Source of the DNA: Actinomadura formosensis NBRC 14204
GTDB lineage: Bacteria > Actinomycetota > Actinomycetes > Streptosporangiales > Streptosporangiaceae
Length of the DNA: 64,000 nucleotides
NCBI RefSeq assembly: GCF_001552155.1
Contig: NZ_BCQQ01000016.1
Location: forward strand, 1-64,000
Direction of reading: 5' to 3'
The notes under the pieces are model-generated. The model saw nothing but the letters and a program-made list of their open reading frames with translations. It had not been told where the DNA came from and did not search any database. Shown piece by piece: positions 17,337-26,456 of the stretch. Position 1 is the stretch's first letter; each line of letters opens with the position of its first letter. A program made the translations under genes and the position numbers.

Positions 17337-19466
17337 ATGCGCCCAGTCACCGATCTGCGGCGCCGCGTGGCGCCGTTCGAGGTCGTCACCGAGATGACGC
17401 CGTCGGGCGACCAGCCGCAGGCGATCGCCGAGCTGACCGCCCGGATCGAGGCCGGCGACAAGGACGCGGTGCTGCTCGGCGCCACCGGCACCGGCAAGAC
17501 CGCCACGATCGCGTGGCTGGTGGAGAAGCTGCAGCGGCCGGTCCTGGTCATGCAGCCGAACAAGACGCTCGCCGCCCAGTTCGCCAACGAGCTGCGCGAG
17601 ATGCTGCCGCACAACGCCGTCGAGTACTTCGTGTCGTACTACGACTACTACCAGCCCGAGGCGTACATCCCGCAGACCGACACCTACATCGAGAAGGACT
17701 CCTCGATCAACGACGAGGTCGACCGGCTGCGGCACTCGGCGACCAACTCGCTGCTCACCCGCCGCGACACCATCGTCGTCGCGTCGGTGTCCTGCATCTA
17801 CGGCCTCGGCACCCCGCAGGAGTACGTCGACCGCATGCTCCGGCTGCACACCGGCCAGGAGATCGACCGCGACGACCTGCTCCGCCGGCTCGTCGGCATG
17901 CAGTACACGCGCAACGACCTCGCCTTCACCCGCGGGACGTTCCGGGTCCGCGGCGACACCATCGAGATCATCCCGCAGTACGAGGAGCTCGCCGTCCGCA
18001 TCGAGATGTTCGGCGACGAGATCGAGAAGCTCGCGACCCTGCACCCCCTCACCGGCGAGCTGATCACCGAGGACGACGAGCTGTACGTCTTCCCCGCCTC
18101 CCACTACGTCGCCGGCCCCGAGCGCATGGAGCGGGCCATCCGCGACATCGAGGCCGAGCTGGAGGAGACCCTCGCCGTGATGGAGCGGCGGGGCAAGATG
18201 CTGGAGGCGCAGCGGCTGCGCATGCGCACCACCTACGACATCGAGATGATGCGCCAGGTCGGCGCCTGCTCCGGCATCGAGAACTACTCCCGGCACATCG
18301 ACGGCCGCGGCCCCGGTACCGCCCCCAACACCCTCCTCGACTACTTCCCGGAGGACTTCCTCCTCGTCATCGACGAGTCGCACCAGACCGTCCCGCAGAT
18401 CGGCGCCATGTACGAGGGCGACGCGTCCCGCAAGCGGATGCTGGTCGAGCACGGGTTCCGGCTGCCGTCCGCGATGGACAACCGCCCCCTGAAGTGGGAG
18501 GAGTTCCTCGACCGCATCGGCCAGACCGTGTACCTGTCGGCGACGCCCGGCCCGTACGAGATGAACCGCGTCAAGGGCGACGTCGTCGAGCAGGTCATCC
18601 GCCCGACCGGCCTCATCGACCCCGAGATCGTCGTCAAGCCCACCAAGGGCCAGATCGACGACCTCATCCACGAGATCCGCGAGCGCACCGAGCGCGACGA
18701 GCGCGTCCTCGTCACCACCCTCACCAAGAAGATGGCCGAGGACCTCACCGACTACCTCCTCGAACTCGGCATCCAGGTCCGCTACCTGCACAGCGAGGTC
18801 GACACCCTGCGCCGGATCGAGCTGCTCCGCGAGCTGCGCTCCGGGGAGTTCGACGTCCTGGTCGGCATCAACCTGCTCCGCGAGGGCCTCGACCTGCCCG
18901 AGGTCTCCCTCGTCGCGATCCTGGACGCCGACAAGGAGGGCTTCCTGCGCTCCGAGACGTCCCTCATCCAGACGATCGGCCGCGCGGCCCGCAACGTCTC
19001 CGGCCAGGTCCACATGTACGCCGACACGGTCACCCCGTCGATGGAGCGCGCGATCGACGAGACCAGCCGGCGCCGCGCCAAGCAGCAGGCCTACAACGCC
19101 GAGCACGGCATCGAGCCGCGGGCCCTGCGCAAGCGCATCGCCGACATCCTCGACTCCCTCGCCCGCGAGGACGCCGACACCGAGACCCTCATCGGCGGCG
19201 CCGGGCGGCAGCAGTCCCGCGGCAAGGCCCCCGTCCCCGGCCTGGCGTCCAAGGCGGCCTCGCGCTCGGGGGAGGTCGGCCGCCACGCCGCCGACCTCGT
19301 CGGCGAACGGCCCCGCGAGGAGCTGGAGGCCCTCATCGAGCAGATGACCGACCAGATGCACCAGGCCGCCACCGACCTGCAGTTCGAGCTCGCCGCCCGC
19401 CTCCGCGACGAGATCAAGGAACTCAAACGCGAACTCCGCGACATGAAGGAGGCCGGTGTCAGGTGA
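17337..19466 (+). CDS. uvrB: Excinuclease ABC subunit B
   Basis: A 709-residue helicase-like subunit of nucleotide excision repair, which takes damaged DNA from UvrA and recruits UvrC. The Walker A motif GATGTGKT is at residues 48–55, the damage-probing β-hairpin [12 protein letters not shown] follows, and helicase motifs continue to the C-terminal UVR helix pair ([16 protein letters not shown]). ATG 17337 is set 6 bases after AGGGGAG; a GTG at 17331 is possible. A TACAGT −10-like box lies at 17281–17286. No GAAC-N4-GTTC LexA box is visible in the short upstream gap. Confidence 0.97.
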   Translation: MRPVTDLRRRVAPFEVVTEMTPSGDQPQAIAELTARIEAGDKDAVLLGATGTGKTATIAWLVEKLQRPVLVMQPNKTLAAQFANELREMLPHNAVEYFVSYYDYYQPEAYIPQTDTYIEKDSSINDEVDRLRHSATNSLLTRRDTIVVASVSCIYGLGTPQEYVDRMLRLHTGQEIDRDDLLRRLVGMQYTRNDLAFTRGTFRVRGDTIEIIPQYEELAVRIEMFGDEIEKLATLHPLTGELITEDDELYVFPASHYVAGPERMERAIRDIEAELEETLAVMERRGKMLEAQRLRMRTTYDIEMMRQVGACSGIENYSRHIDGRGPGTAPNTLLDYFPEDFLLVIDESHQTVPQIGAMYEGDASRKRMLVEHGFRLPSAMDNRPLKWEEFLDRIGQTVYLSATPGPYEMNRVKGDVVEQVIRPTGLIDPEIVVKPTKGQIDDLIHEIRERTERDERVLVTTLTKKMAEDLTDYLLELGIQVRYLHSEVDTLRRIELLRELRSGEFDVLVGINLLREGLDLPEVSLVAILDADKEGFLRSETSLIQTIGRAARNVSGQVHMYADTVTPSMERAIDETSRRRAKQQAYNAEHGIEPRALRKRIADILDSLAREDADTETLIGGAGRQQSRGKAPVPGLASKAASRSGEVGRHAADLVGERPREELEALIEQMTDQMHQAATDLQFELAARLRDEIKELKRELRDMKEAGVR

Positions 19467-19529
19467 CCGCCGGGGCGCGCGTGCGGAAGGCGGCGTTCTC
19501 CCCGTGCCCGCGTCGGGCGATCGGCGCCG

Positions 19530-20366
19530 TCAGGTGAAGGAGAGCGCGACGCGGTCCTCCACGGGCCGGTAGCCGAGCCCCTGGTAGATGCCGTTGCTCG
19601 TCGGGTCGGCGAGGTCGGTGAACAGCACGACGTGTGCGGCGCCCGCGTCCAGCGCACCCGCGGTCACCGCGGCGGTGACCGCCGCTCCGTAGCCCCGGCG
19701 CCGGTGCGCGGCGGGGGTGTACACGGGCGCGACCCGCGCCATGCCGGCGACGACCGGCGTCCGCCCCGCCATCGACACCGGACGGCCGCCGGCCTCCCAC
19801 AGTGTGAGCCCGCCCTCCGCGAGCCTGCCGTCGACCAGTTCGGTGTTCACGGGCCGGGACTGGCCGGCGTCGCGGTAGAAGGTCGCGAACCATTCCAGCA
19901 CCAGCTCGCGGTCGCCGCCGCCGGCCGTGCGCGCGGCGCCCTCCGGCGGCGGATCGGGGACGTCCAGCCTGTCGAGCCGGTAGAGCCGCTGCCGCATCCT
20001 GACGCCGCTCGCGGCCCCGGTCCTGCTCGTCCACGCCTCGGCGAACGCCCCGGCCGCCGCCCGTGCCCCGTTGACCTCCGGCACCTTCGCGTCCCGCCCG
20101 GCCAGCGCGTCCGCCAGTTCCGCGGCCGCCGCCTGCGGCATCGCGCTCAGCAGCAGCGGATGTGCGCCGGTCCACATGCACACGCCCGCCACACGCCCCG
20201 CCGCCGTCCACCATCCGAGCAGCGTTTCCCCGTAGAGGCCGGGGCCCTGCGTTCGCATGGCCTCGGCCACGGTCAGCGCCACGGTGTTCGCGACGGGATC
20301 ACCGCGCAGGAAACCGCTCGCCCGCGTGAGGAACTCCTCAAGATCATCGGTCAGCGTCCATCCCAT
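19530..20366 (-). CDS. GNAT family N-acetyltransferase
   Basis: A 278-residue protein whose C-terminal half carries a GNAT fold: ARVAPVYTPAAHRRRGYGAA is the acetyl-CoA motif, and VVLFTDLADPTSNGIYQGLGY ends the core. The N-terminal half is a diverged domain, as in double-GNAT proteins. The substrate is unknown. ATG 20366 gives MGWTLTDDLEE; no strong ribosome binding site precedes it. It converges on uvrB and is divergent from another GNAT gene. Confidence 0.8.
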   Translation of the reverse strand: MGWTLTDDLEEFLTRASGFLRGDPVANTVALTVAEAMRTQGPGLYGETLLGWWTAAGRVAGVCMWTGAHPLLLSAMPQAAAAELADALAGRDAKVPEVNGARAAAGAFAEAWTSRTGAASGVRMRQRLYRLDRLDVPDPPPEGAARTAGGGDRELVLEWFATFYRDAGQSRPVNTELVDGRLAEGGLTLWEAGGRPVSMAGRTPVVAGMARVAPVYTPAAHRRRGYGAAVTAAVTAGALDAGAAHVVLFTDLADPTSNGIYQGLGYRPVEDRVALSFT

Positions 20367-20483
20367 ACCCGAGCATGCGCACACCCCTGCCCGCCTCGCA
20401 CCCCGTTTTCCGGCGGCGGCCATGCCCGGCACCCTCGCCCGCGGCCCGGACATTAATGGGAGGACGCGGCCCGGGGCGCGGCC

Positions 20484-20489
20484 TACGAT
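20484..20489 (+). promoter_or_regulatory. TACGAT −10 box for the 20496 acetyltransferase
   Basis: TACGAT ends 6 bases before ATG 20496 with no ribosome binding site between, again the leaderless arrangement. Confidence 0.5.
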
Positions 20490-20495
20490 CGCGGG

Positions 20496-20999
20496 ATGGG
20501 GCATGAGGTTCGGCCGGCGCGGCCCGAGGATCTCCCGGGGCTGGCGGAGATCGAGAACTCGGGCGACCCGATGTTCGAGGAGATCGGGATCGTGTTCCCG
20601 CCCGGTCCGACCGTGATCGAGCAGGTGATCGGCAAGGGCGCCGGGATCGTGGTCGCCGGTGACCCGCCGGTCGGGTTCGCGGCGACCCGGCAGGTCGATG
20701 GCGCCGCGCACCTGGAGCAGATCTCGGTGCGCGGCGACCTGACCGGGCGGGGGATCGGCGTCCGGCTGCTGGAGGAGGTCGTGGCGCGGGCGGCGGCGGC
20801 CGGATCGCCCGGTGTCAGCCTGCTGACGTTCCGGGACGTCCCGTGGAACGGCCCCTGGTACGCGCGGCACGGGTTCGCGGAGCTGCCCGAGGACCGGTGG
20901 GGGCCGGGCCTCAGGTCCTACTGGGACGCCGAGGTCGAGGCCGGGCTGCACGAGCTGGGTCCGCGGGTCGTCATGTGGGCGCCGGCCGGGGAGCGGTAG
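20496..20999 (+). CDS. GNAT family N-acetyltransferase
   Basis: A 167-residue single-domain acetyltransferase. The acetyl-CoA loop is ISVRGDLTGRGIGVRLLEEV in the middle, and the WYARHGFAEL motif follows. The substrate is unknown. The start follows a TACGAT box by 6 bases. A hairpin lies directly after the stop. Confidence 0.85.
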   Translation: MGHEVRPARPEDLPGLAEIENSGDPMFEEIGIVFPPGPTVIEQVIGKGAGIVVAGDPPVGFAATRQVDGAAHLEQISVRGDLTGRGIGVRLLEEVVARAAAAGSPGVSLLTFRDVPWNGPWYARHGFAELPEDRWGPGLRSYWDAEVEAGLHELGPRVVMWAPAGER

Positions 21000-21003
21000 C
21001 CTC

Positions 21004-21023
21004 GGCACCGGCGCCCCGGTGCC
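21004..21023 (+). terminator. Hairpin terminator after the acetyltransferase gene
   Basis: A perfect 8-bp stem, GGCACCGG with CCGGTGCC around a 4-base loop, begins 5 bases after the stop codon. There is no T tract. Confidence 0.5.
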
Positions 21024-21118
21024 GATCATCCGCGGCATCCGGCTGATGATCTACAATGTAAAGGCGGGAACCGGGAGCGGCTCGTGGACGTCTGCCCCAG
21101 GGACGTACAAGGAGGACG

Positions 21119-22153
21119 ATGACCAGCCCGGTGGCATGGATGCGGGCCCGTCTCGGCGAACGAAGGGCCGCGCTCGTCCTGCTGGTGGTGCTGCTGGCAC
21201 TGGCCGTCGTCCCGCTGGCGGCGATGCCCGCGGTCCGCTGCGAGGTCTTCGGCGGCGGCTGCCCCAGGCCCGCACCGGAGAAGCGCACCGACCCGGTCGC
21301 GGTCCGCAGGGGACCCACGCCGCTCGAAGTGGCCACGCGGGGTTCGTATGTCGCGCTGGGGGACTCGTACTCGGCGGGCGTCGGCGCGGAGGCGACGGTG
21401 GCCGACCAGAACCCGCTCGACCGCTGCCATCGGACGTCCAAGGCGTACTACCACGAGGTCTCCCAGGCGTTTCGTTTCGCCAGGGGCACGTCGTTCTGGG
21501 CGTGTTCCGGCGCGACGACCGACGACGTCCTGGACGGGCGGGGCGGTGAGCCCCCGCAGATCGGGCGGATCGGACGCGACACCAGCCTGATCACCATCAG
21601 CATCGGCGGCAACGACGTCGGGTTCTCCAAGGTGCTCGCCGGATGCGTCGTCAAGCTGCCGTGGGGCAGGGGCTGCACCTCGCAGGGCGAGGAGATCGCC
21701 GGCAAGATGTCCGAACTGCGGCAGGATCTTCCGGCCCTGCTCGCGAAGATCACCGCGCGGGCCCCCTACGCGCGGGTGATCGTGATGGGGTACCCGAAGG
21801 CGTTCTCCGAGGTCAGCGGCGTGGACGGGGACAACATCACGGTGTCGGACCAGCGTTGGCTGAATGCGCGCGCCTACGATCTGGGGCGGCTGATCCGCCA
21901 GTCCGTCATCGAGGCGGACGCGCGCAAGGCCGCGACGCACGGCCGCGGCAGCGTCGAGTTCGTCGACGCCTACAGTGCGTTCGCCGGCCACGAGGTCGGC
22001 AGCCCGAACGCGTACATGAACGGCCTGACACTGAACCTGTCGGCGCTGGAGGCCGAGCCGCGCAGCTACCACCCGACGATCGCCGGGCAGCACGCCCTGG
22101 CCCAGTTGTTCACCGAGCAGATCAAGAAGGGACCGGGCCGCCCGCTGTCCTAG
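21119..22153 (+). CDS. Secreted or membrane-anchored SGNH/GDSL hydrolase
   Basis: A 344-residue esterase/lipase-type enzyme. A basic start and a hydrophobic segment (~residues 17–36) form a signal peptide or anchor. The catalytic blocks are present: Ser83 in GDSYSAG, Gly/Asn in IGGNDVGF and the Asp/His-bearing block SYHPTIAGQ near the C-terminus. Several Cys pairs fit an exported protein. ATG 21119 is preceded by a near-perfect AAGGAGG, and a TACAAT −10-like box is at 21052–21057. Its TAG overlaps the stop of the convergent TetR gene. Confidence 0.88.
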   Translation: MTSPVAWMRARLGERRAALVLLVVLLALAVVPLAAMPAVRCEVFGGGCPRPAPEKRTDPVAVRRGPTPLEVATRGSYVALGDSYSAGVGAEATVADQNPLDRCHRTSKAYYHEVSQAFRFARGTSFWACSGATTDDVLDGRGGEPPQIGRIGRDTSLITISIGGNDVGFSKVLAGCVVKLPWGRGCTSQGEEIAGKMSELRQDLPALLAKITARAPYARVIVMGYPKAFSEVSGVDGDNITVSDQRWLNARAYDLGRLIRQSVIEADARKAATHGRGSVEFVDAYSAFAGHEVGSPNAYMNGLTLNLSALEAEPRSYHPTIAGQHALAQLFTEQIKKGPGRPLS

Positions 22154-22722
22154 CGCGGGACGGCGCGTTCCACCGCGATCGCCACAAGGTCCTGTACCTC
22201 CTCGTCGGAGAACACTCCCGGGAGGGTGAGGTGCTCGACGATCAGCCAGTTGAGGGCGAGGTAGAGCAGCCGGACGGAGGTGGCGTCGCCGGGCAGGCCG
22301 CTGTCCAGGTGGTAGGCGATGTTGGCGTCGATGTCCGCCCGCACCCGCTCGGTCAGCACGGCGCGCAGTTCCGGGCGCCGGGTCGCCTCCAGGCGCAGTT
22401 CCAGCAGTGCCAGGTAGCCGGTGCGGAAGCCGGAGATACGTCCGATCACGTCGCGGAGGAGTTCGGTGACCTTGGCGATGTCGCGGGGCCCCTCCAGGGT
22501 CCCGGCCACGGTGGACGCGTCGGGCTGCAGGCGCTCGTAGATCCGGCCGCCCGCCTGGGTGAGCAGGTCGTCCCGGTTGGCGAAGTAGTTGGACGCGGTG
22601 CCGGCCGGGACGCTCGCCTCGGCGTCCACCGCCCGGAACGTCAGCCCGCGCGCCCCCTCCCTGGCCAGGACCTCGATGGCGGCGTCGACCAGTGCCGCCC
22701 GCCGTTCGGTGTTCCGCCGCAT
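22150..22722 (-). CDS. TetR/AcrR family transcriptional regulator
   Basis: A 190-residue repressor-type protein. The N-terminal helix-turn-helix is clear (AAIEVLAREGARGLTFRAVD … VPAGTASNYFANRDDLL), followed by an all-helical ligand domain. It is divergent from the RibD-like reductase gene. The 71-base gap carries promoters for both directions overlapped by repeated AGTACTACGT boxes, so it likely represses itself and the reductase until a ligand binds. Confidence 0.92.
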   Translation of the reverse strand: MRRNTERRAALVDAAIEVLAREGARGLTFRAVDAEASVPAGTASNYFANRDDLLTQAGGRIYERLQPDASTVAGTLEGPRDIAKVTELLRDVIGRISGFRTGYLALLELRLEATRRPELRAVLTERVRADIDANIAYHLDSGLPGDATSVRLLYLALNWLIVEHLTLPGVFSDEEVQDLVAIAVERAVPR

Positions 22723-22723
22723 G

Positions 22724-22780
22724 TTGACACCACTCCAATTGTAGTACTACGTTCTAGCCACTACAAGCAGAGTACTACGT
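22724..22780. promoter_or_regulatory. Divergent promoters with overlapping TetR operators
   Basis: Plus strand: TTGACA at 22724–22729, an 18-base spacer and TACGTT at 22748–22753. Minus strand: TTGTAG (22761–22766), a 17-base spacer and TACAAT (22738–22743). The decamer AGTACTACGT occurs at 22743–22752 and 22771–22780 as direct repeats, the first inside the perfect palindrome GTAGTACTAC (22741–22750). The first copy overlaps both −10 boxes, the layout of an autoregulating TetR operator. Confidence 0.7.
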
Positions 22781-22793
22781 ATGGAGTTCATTT

Positions 22794-23369
22794 ATGCGAA
22801 AGCTCGTCTACTACGTCGGCGTCAGCATCGACGGCTACATCGCGGGGCCGGGCGGCGAGTTCGACTTCTACCCGCTCGGGGACGACATGGCGGCCTGGAT
22901 CAACGAGCGCTACCCGGAGACGATCCCCACGCACGTCCGTCCGCATTTCGGCCTTGAGGGAGCGCCGAACAAGCGGTTCGACACGCTGGTGATGGGGCTC
23001 GGCACCTACCGGCCGGCCCTCGACATCAACGTGACCAGCCCGTACGCGCACCTTCGGCAGTACGTCGTCTCCACCACGCTCGACGAGATCGCCGACCCCG
23101 GCGTGGAACTGGTCAGAGAGCCGCTCGACGTCGTCCGCGAACTCAAGGCCGAGGACGGTGACATGGACATCTGGCTCGCCGGTGGCGGCAGGCTCGCCGG
23201 TGCCCTCCTCCCCGAGATCGACGAACTGATCGTCAAGTCGTATCCGGTGGTGGCCGGGGACGGCATCTCCGCCTTCTCCGGCGGGTTCCGACCGACCCGG
23301 TTCGCGCCGGCCGAGCGGAAGCCGTTCGGCAACGGCGCCCAGGTCACCTGGTTCACCCGCGTTCCGTAG
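22794..23369 (+). CDS. Dihydrofolate reductase/RibD C-terminal-like reductase
   Basis: A 191-residue NADPH-dependent reductase-fold protein. The N-terminal VYYVGVSIDGYIAGPGG and the WLAGGGRLAGALLP motif are typical of the RibD-C/DHFR-like family common in actinomycetes; the substrate is usually unknown. It is transcribed from a consensus-like promoter overlapped by the TetR operator, so it is probably the target of the divergent repressor. Confidence 0.88.
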   Translation: MRKLVYYVGVSIDGYIAGPGGEFDFYPLGDDMAAWINERYPETIPTHVRPHFGLEGAPNKRFDTLVMGLGTYRPALDINVTSPYAHLRQYVVSTTLDEIADPGVELVREPLDVVRELKAEDGDMDIWLAGGGRLAGALLPEIDELIVKSYPVVAGDGISAFSGGFRPTRFAPAERKPFGNGAQVTWFTRVP

Positions 23370-23405
23370 TGTGGAAACCAGGGGGTCCGTGGAGGGGAGG
23401 AGCCG

Positions 23406-24383
23406 ATGGCCGTCACGATGGCGCTCGCCGGGGACACCATGCTGGGACGCGGCGTGGCGGACGAGATCGCGGTGTCCGGTCCGCACGGCCTGTTCTCGGA
23501 GGGGGTGCGCGAGGTCTTCGCGGAGGCCGACCTCGTGCTGCTGAACCTGGAATGCTGCATCTCCGAGCGCGGACGGCCCTGGGGCGCCCCGGGCAAGCCC
23601 TTCCATTTCCGGGCGCCGCCGGCCGCCGCCGAAGCCCTCACCGACCTCGGTGTCGACTGCGTGACGCTCGCCAACAACCACGCCCTGGACTTCGGGCCCG
23701 ACGCGCTGGCGGACACACTCGCCATTCTGCGGCGGGCCGGCGTCCGGACGGTCGGGGCCGGTGCCGATCTGGAGGAGGCGCGGGAGCCCGTCGTCCTGGA
23801 AGCCCGGGACACCCGGATCGCGGTCGTGGGCATCACCGATCATCCGGCCGATTTCGCCGCCGGGCCCGATCGTCCCGGTGTCGCGCACGTCGATCTGTGG
23901 GGCGGCGTCCCCGATGACCTGGTGAGGCGGATCCGCCGGCTTCGGGACGAGGCCGATGCGGTACTGGTGATGCCGCACTGGGGGCCGAACATGACCGATG
24001 AGCCGCTGGGTTACGTCCGGCGTGCGGCCGAGGCGCTGGTGGACGCCGGCGCGTCGCTCATCGCAGGGAGTTCGGCGCACGTGTTCCACGGTGTTTCCTG
24101 GCCGGTCATGTTCGACATGGGGGATTTCATCGACGATTACGTCGTTGACCGGCAGCTCCGCAACGACCTGGGCCTGGTGTTCCTGGTCACCGTGGACGGC
24201 GGTGGCCCGTCCCGGATCGAGGCGGTGCCGGTCCGGCTCGACCTCGCGCACACCCGGCTGGCCGAGGGCGCCGACCGCGCCTGGATCGTCGACCGCTTCA
24301 CCGCGGCCTGTGCCGCCTTCGGGACGGAGGTCACCGTCCGGGGCGACCGGCTCGTCCTTGAGTCAAGGTCCGGCGCGCCATAG
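23406..24383 (+). CDS. CapA-family (poly-γ-glutamate capsule-type) metallophosphatase-like protein
   Basis: A 325-residue protein of the CapA/PgsA fold. Visible motifs are LAGDTMLGRG at the N-terminus, LNLECCIS, TLANNHALDFG and the MPHWG and GSSAHVFHG blocks, which carry the conserved metal-type residues. No signal peptide is evident, and no pgsBC partners are nearby, so capsule synthesis is doubtful; many actinobacterial relatives are of unknown role. ATG 23406 follows GGAGGGGAGGAG. It starts 36 bases after the reductase gene and may share its transcript. Confidence 0.85.
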   Translation: MAVTMALAGDTMLGRGVADEIAVSGPHGLFSEGVREVFAEADLVLLNLECCISERGRPWGAPGKPFHFRAPPAAAEALTDLGVDCVTLANNHALDFGPDALADTLAILRRAGVRTVGAGADLEEAREPVVLEARDTRIAVVGITDHPADFAAGPDRPGVAHVDLWGGVPDDLVRRIRRLRDEADAVLVMPHWGPNMTDEPLGYVRRAAEALVDAGASLIAGSSAHVFHGVSWPVMFDMGDFIDDYVVDRQLRNDLGLVFLVTVDGGGPSRIEAVPVRLDLAHTRLAEGADRAWIVDRFTAACAAFGTEVTVRGDRLVLESRSGAP

Positions 24384-24509
24384 CGGATCGCCGAGGGGTG
24401 GGTACTCGTCCGCCAGCGCGTCGGCCGATCTCGCGCCGGAGCCGTTCCGGCAGCGTCCCTCACCGCGACCGCAATGTTACCGAATGCACTCAATTGGTAG
24501 CTAAGCGCA

Positions 24510-25520
24510 ATGGCAGGTCCGGTCCATCCCGCACGCGGTGTTTCCTATCCCGTCACCGCGCTGTTCATGGTGGGCGTCTTCCTGCTCGGCGCGGCGTTCA
24601 TCGCCTCCTACGTGGGCGGACTCCACGCACCGCATCCCCACCGGGTGCCGGTGGCGGTGGCCGGCCCGGCGGACGCCACCGCACGGGTCGATGCCGCACT
24701 GCGCCGCGAGGGCGACGCGTTCGACCTGCGCACCTACCCGACCACCGCGTCCGCACGCCAGGCGATCCAGCACCGGGACGTGTACGGCGCCTACCTGCCC
24801 CAGCAGGGCCGGCTGCTCATCACCTCCGCCTTCGGCCCGACCACCAGCGGCCTCCTGCGCAGCGCCTTCGCCCCGGTGGCCGCCGCCGACGGCCTGCGCC
24901 TGTCCGTGCAGGACGTGGTGCCGGCCGACCCCGGCGACCCGGAGGGACTCGTCCCGTTCTACCTGGTGATCGGATGGATCGTGAGCGCCTACCTGGTCGC
25001 CGCGATCGTCGGCCTCTACCGCGGCATGGCGGCCATCACGCTCCGCGACGCCCTCGTCCGCCTTGCCGCCTTCGCGGTGTACTCGGCGGTGGCCGGCGCG
25101 ATGGGCACCCTCATCGTGGAAACCGGCTACGGCTACCTGCCCGACAGCCCGTGGCCGCTCACCGGCGTCGGCGCCCTGTGCGTCTTCGCCGTGGCGGCGG
25201 CGACCGCCGCGGCCGAGAGCCTGCTCGGGATCATCGGGACGGCGTTGACGATCCTGGTGTTCGTGGTGCTCGGCAACCCCTCGGCGGGCGGCCCGTGGCC
25301 GCTGCCGCTCCTGCCGGCGTTCTGGCGGACGGCCGGCCCCTGGCTGCCCAACTGGGCCGGCACGGAAGCCGTACGGAACGCCGTCTACTTCGACGGCCAC
25401 GCCTTGACGCGCCCCCTGCTCGTCCTCGCCGCCTACGCCGCCGCCGGAATCGTGCTCTTCCTCCTCCTGGCCGGACGCACGAACCCGGTGATGCGCTTCC
25501 CCGCCCACTCCACCGCCTGA
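24510..25520 (+). CDS. ABC-2/YhgE-like membrane protein
   Basis: A 336-residue protein with one N-terminal membrane helix, a ~130-residue extracellular region (VPVAVAGPAD…, QAIQHRDVYGAYL) and five more helices. This layout matches DUF3533/YhgE-Pip and ABC-2 permease-like proteins that stand alone or export small molecules. No ATPase is adjacent in the same transcription unit. ATG 24510 has no clear ribosome binding site; a TAGCTA box at 24498–24503 is a possible −10. The function is unknown. Confidence 0.7.
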   Translation: MAGPVHPARGVSYPVTALFMVGVFLLGAAFIASYVGGLHAPHPHRVPVAVAGPADATARVDAALRREGDAFDLRTYPTTASARQAIQHRDVYGAYLPQQGRLLITSAFGPTTSGLLRSAFAPVAAADGLRLSVQDVVPADPGDPEGLVPFYLVIGWIVSAYLVAAIVGLYRGMAAITLRDALVRLAAFAVYSAVAGAMGTLIVETGYGYLPDSPWPLTGVGALCVFAVAAATAAAESLLGIIGTALTILVFVVLGNPSAGGPWPLPLLPAFWRTAGPWLPNWAGTEAVRNAVYFDGHALTRPLLVLAAYAAAGIVLFLLLAGRTNPVMRFPAHSTA

Positions 25521-25719
25521 CCGGCATGTGCGAAGCCGGACCGAGAACACGGCTGTGGACAGCCCTGACGCTCCTGCAGGACCGTTTCCGCGACCTTGCA
25601 TTATGTGTGCCGCGTCCTCATGGGCCGGTACCAGAAGTTGCTCAACTGGAGCATCGTGGAAAACCCCTACAAAAAAAGGGGGGGTGACCCGTAACTCTTC
25701 GGTTCTCCTGACAAGACCT
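25521..25719. other. Intergenic stretch upstream of the bacteriocin promoter
   Basis: No gene is seen in this part of the 419-base gap before the bacteriocin gene. It contains a run of seven A followed by seven G (25671–25684), rare in this genome, flanked by a CCCC that could pair with the G run. The rest of the gap holds the promoter and leader annotated separately. The base composition is lower in GC than the neighbours. Confidence 0.5.
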
Positions 25720-25748
25720 TTGCTCAAGATCACTGCTGTTGTTATGGT
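25720..25748 (+). promoter_or_regulatory. σ70-like promoter of the bacteriocin gene
   Basis: TTGCTC at 25720–25725 and TATGGT at 25743–25748 are separated by 17 bases. Transcription from about 25755 would give a leader of ~185 bases before the bacteriocin ATG, containing a strong GAAA-capped hairpin. Confidence 0.55.
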
Positions 25749-25840
25749 CTCCATGCTTTCCGGAAATTCCGACCATCCGGTGAACCAATCGAGGTGCCGG
25801 AGGTGACGGAAACAGCGGGTGGACCCTGAGAGACGCCGAA

Positions 25841-25864
25841 CGCGGCGGCCGAAAGGCCGCCGCG
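25841..25864 (+). promoter_or_regulatory. GAAA-capped hairpin in the bacteriocin leader
   Basis: A perfect 10-bp stem (CGCGGCGGCC with GGCCGCCGCG) closes on a GAAA tetraloop, 75 bases before the ATG at 25940. There is no T tract. It could stabilise the leader mRNA or act as an attenuator. Confidence 0.55.
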
Positions 25865-25939
25865 CTGGGCATACATGCACTCCCAGAGTACTCCCTGTCC
25901 GGTGGGCAATGCCATGTCCGCATCACGGAGAGGGTCTCC

Positions 25940-26329
25940 ATGCGAAAGACACTGAAGGGCGGCCTGGTCATGGCCGCCACGGCCGGCGTCATCATCCTCG
26001 GCGGGGCCGGTGCCGCCATGGCCGAGGGGAACGCCGCACCTGCCCCCGACCCGACCGCCACCGAGGGCTCGGTCACCTTGGACCCGGGCACCGGTGACGT
26101 GACCGCCCAGGGCACCAAGAACGTCGGCGGCGGCACGTGGAACTACGGCTCCAACCGGGTTCAGGATTACGGCTGGTCGGACTACTACCACCCCACGAAC
26201 TGCCACGGCTCGTCCGCGAGGTCGGGCAGGCACTACGCCGCGGATCACGGCGTCGCGGCGAAGCGGTGGTCCGAGGCCACGGTCACGAAGGACGGCACGG
26301 TCAAGGTGTACTGGACGAACAAGTGCTGA
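25940..26329 (+). CDS. Lactococcin 972 family bacteriocin precursor
   Basis: A 129-residue secreted peptide. The N-terminus is a Sec signal peptide with a likely cut after AMA at residue 28. An acidic Pro/Thr linker of ~30 residues follows, then the family core: GGGTWNYGS, WSDYYH, CHGSSA and a C-terminal VKVYWTNKC. Lactococcin 972 itself binds lipid II and blocks septum formation in lactococci; a similar wall-directed toxicity is inferred. Two Cys in the core could form a disulfide, which the classical peptide lacks. GGAGAGGG precedes the ATG. A DUF1430-like membrane protein and an ABC ATPase follow, as in known loci. Confidence 0.9.
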   Translation: MRKTLKGGLVMAATAGVIILGGAGAAMAEGNAAPAPDPTATEGSVTLDPGTGDVTAQGTKNVGGGTWNYGSNRVQDYGWSDYYHPTNCHGSSARSGRHYAADHGVAAKRWSEATVTKDGTVKVYWTNKC

Positions 26330-26376
26330 TCCTCGGTGAGGCCGCCTACGGCCGATCTGTCTGAGTGAGCGCGCCG

Positions 26377-26416
26377 CAGGGGTGACGGGGTGACAGAAGT
26401 CATCGCGTCACCCCTG
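26377..26416 (+). terminator. Intercistronic hairpin between bacteriocin and transporter genes
   Basis: An 11-bp perfect stem pairs 26377–26387 (CAGGGGTGACG) with 26406–26416. Inside the loop, TGAC and GTCA form a short second stem. It lies 48 bases after the bacteriocin stop and 40 before the next ATG. It may be a partial terminator that keeps transporter expression below that of the peptide. Confidence 0.55.
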
Positions 26417-26456
26417 TGTGCCAGTGAACGACCTTGGATTGCGAGGGAATGCTCCC

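Noticed and set aside
23406..24383. Capsule biosynthesis locus
   Set aside because: Only the CapA-like protein is present; no ligase or other capsule genes are adjacent.
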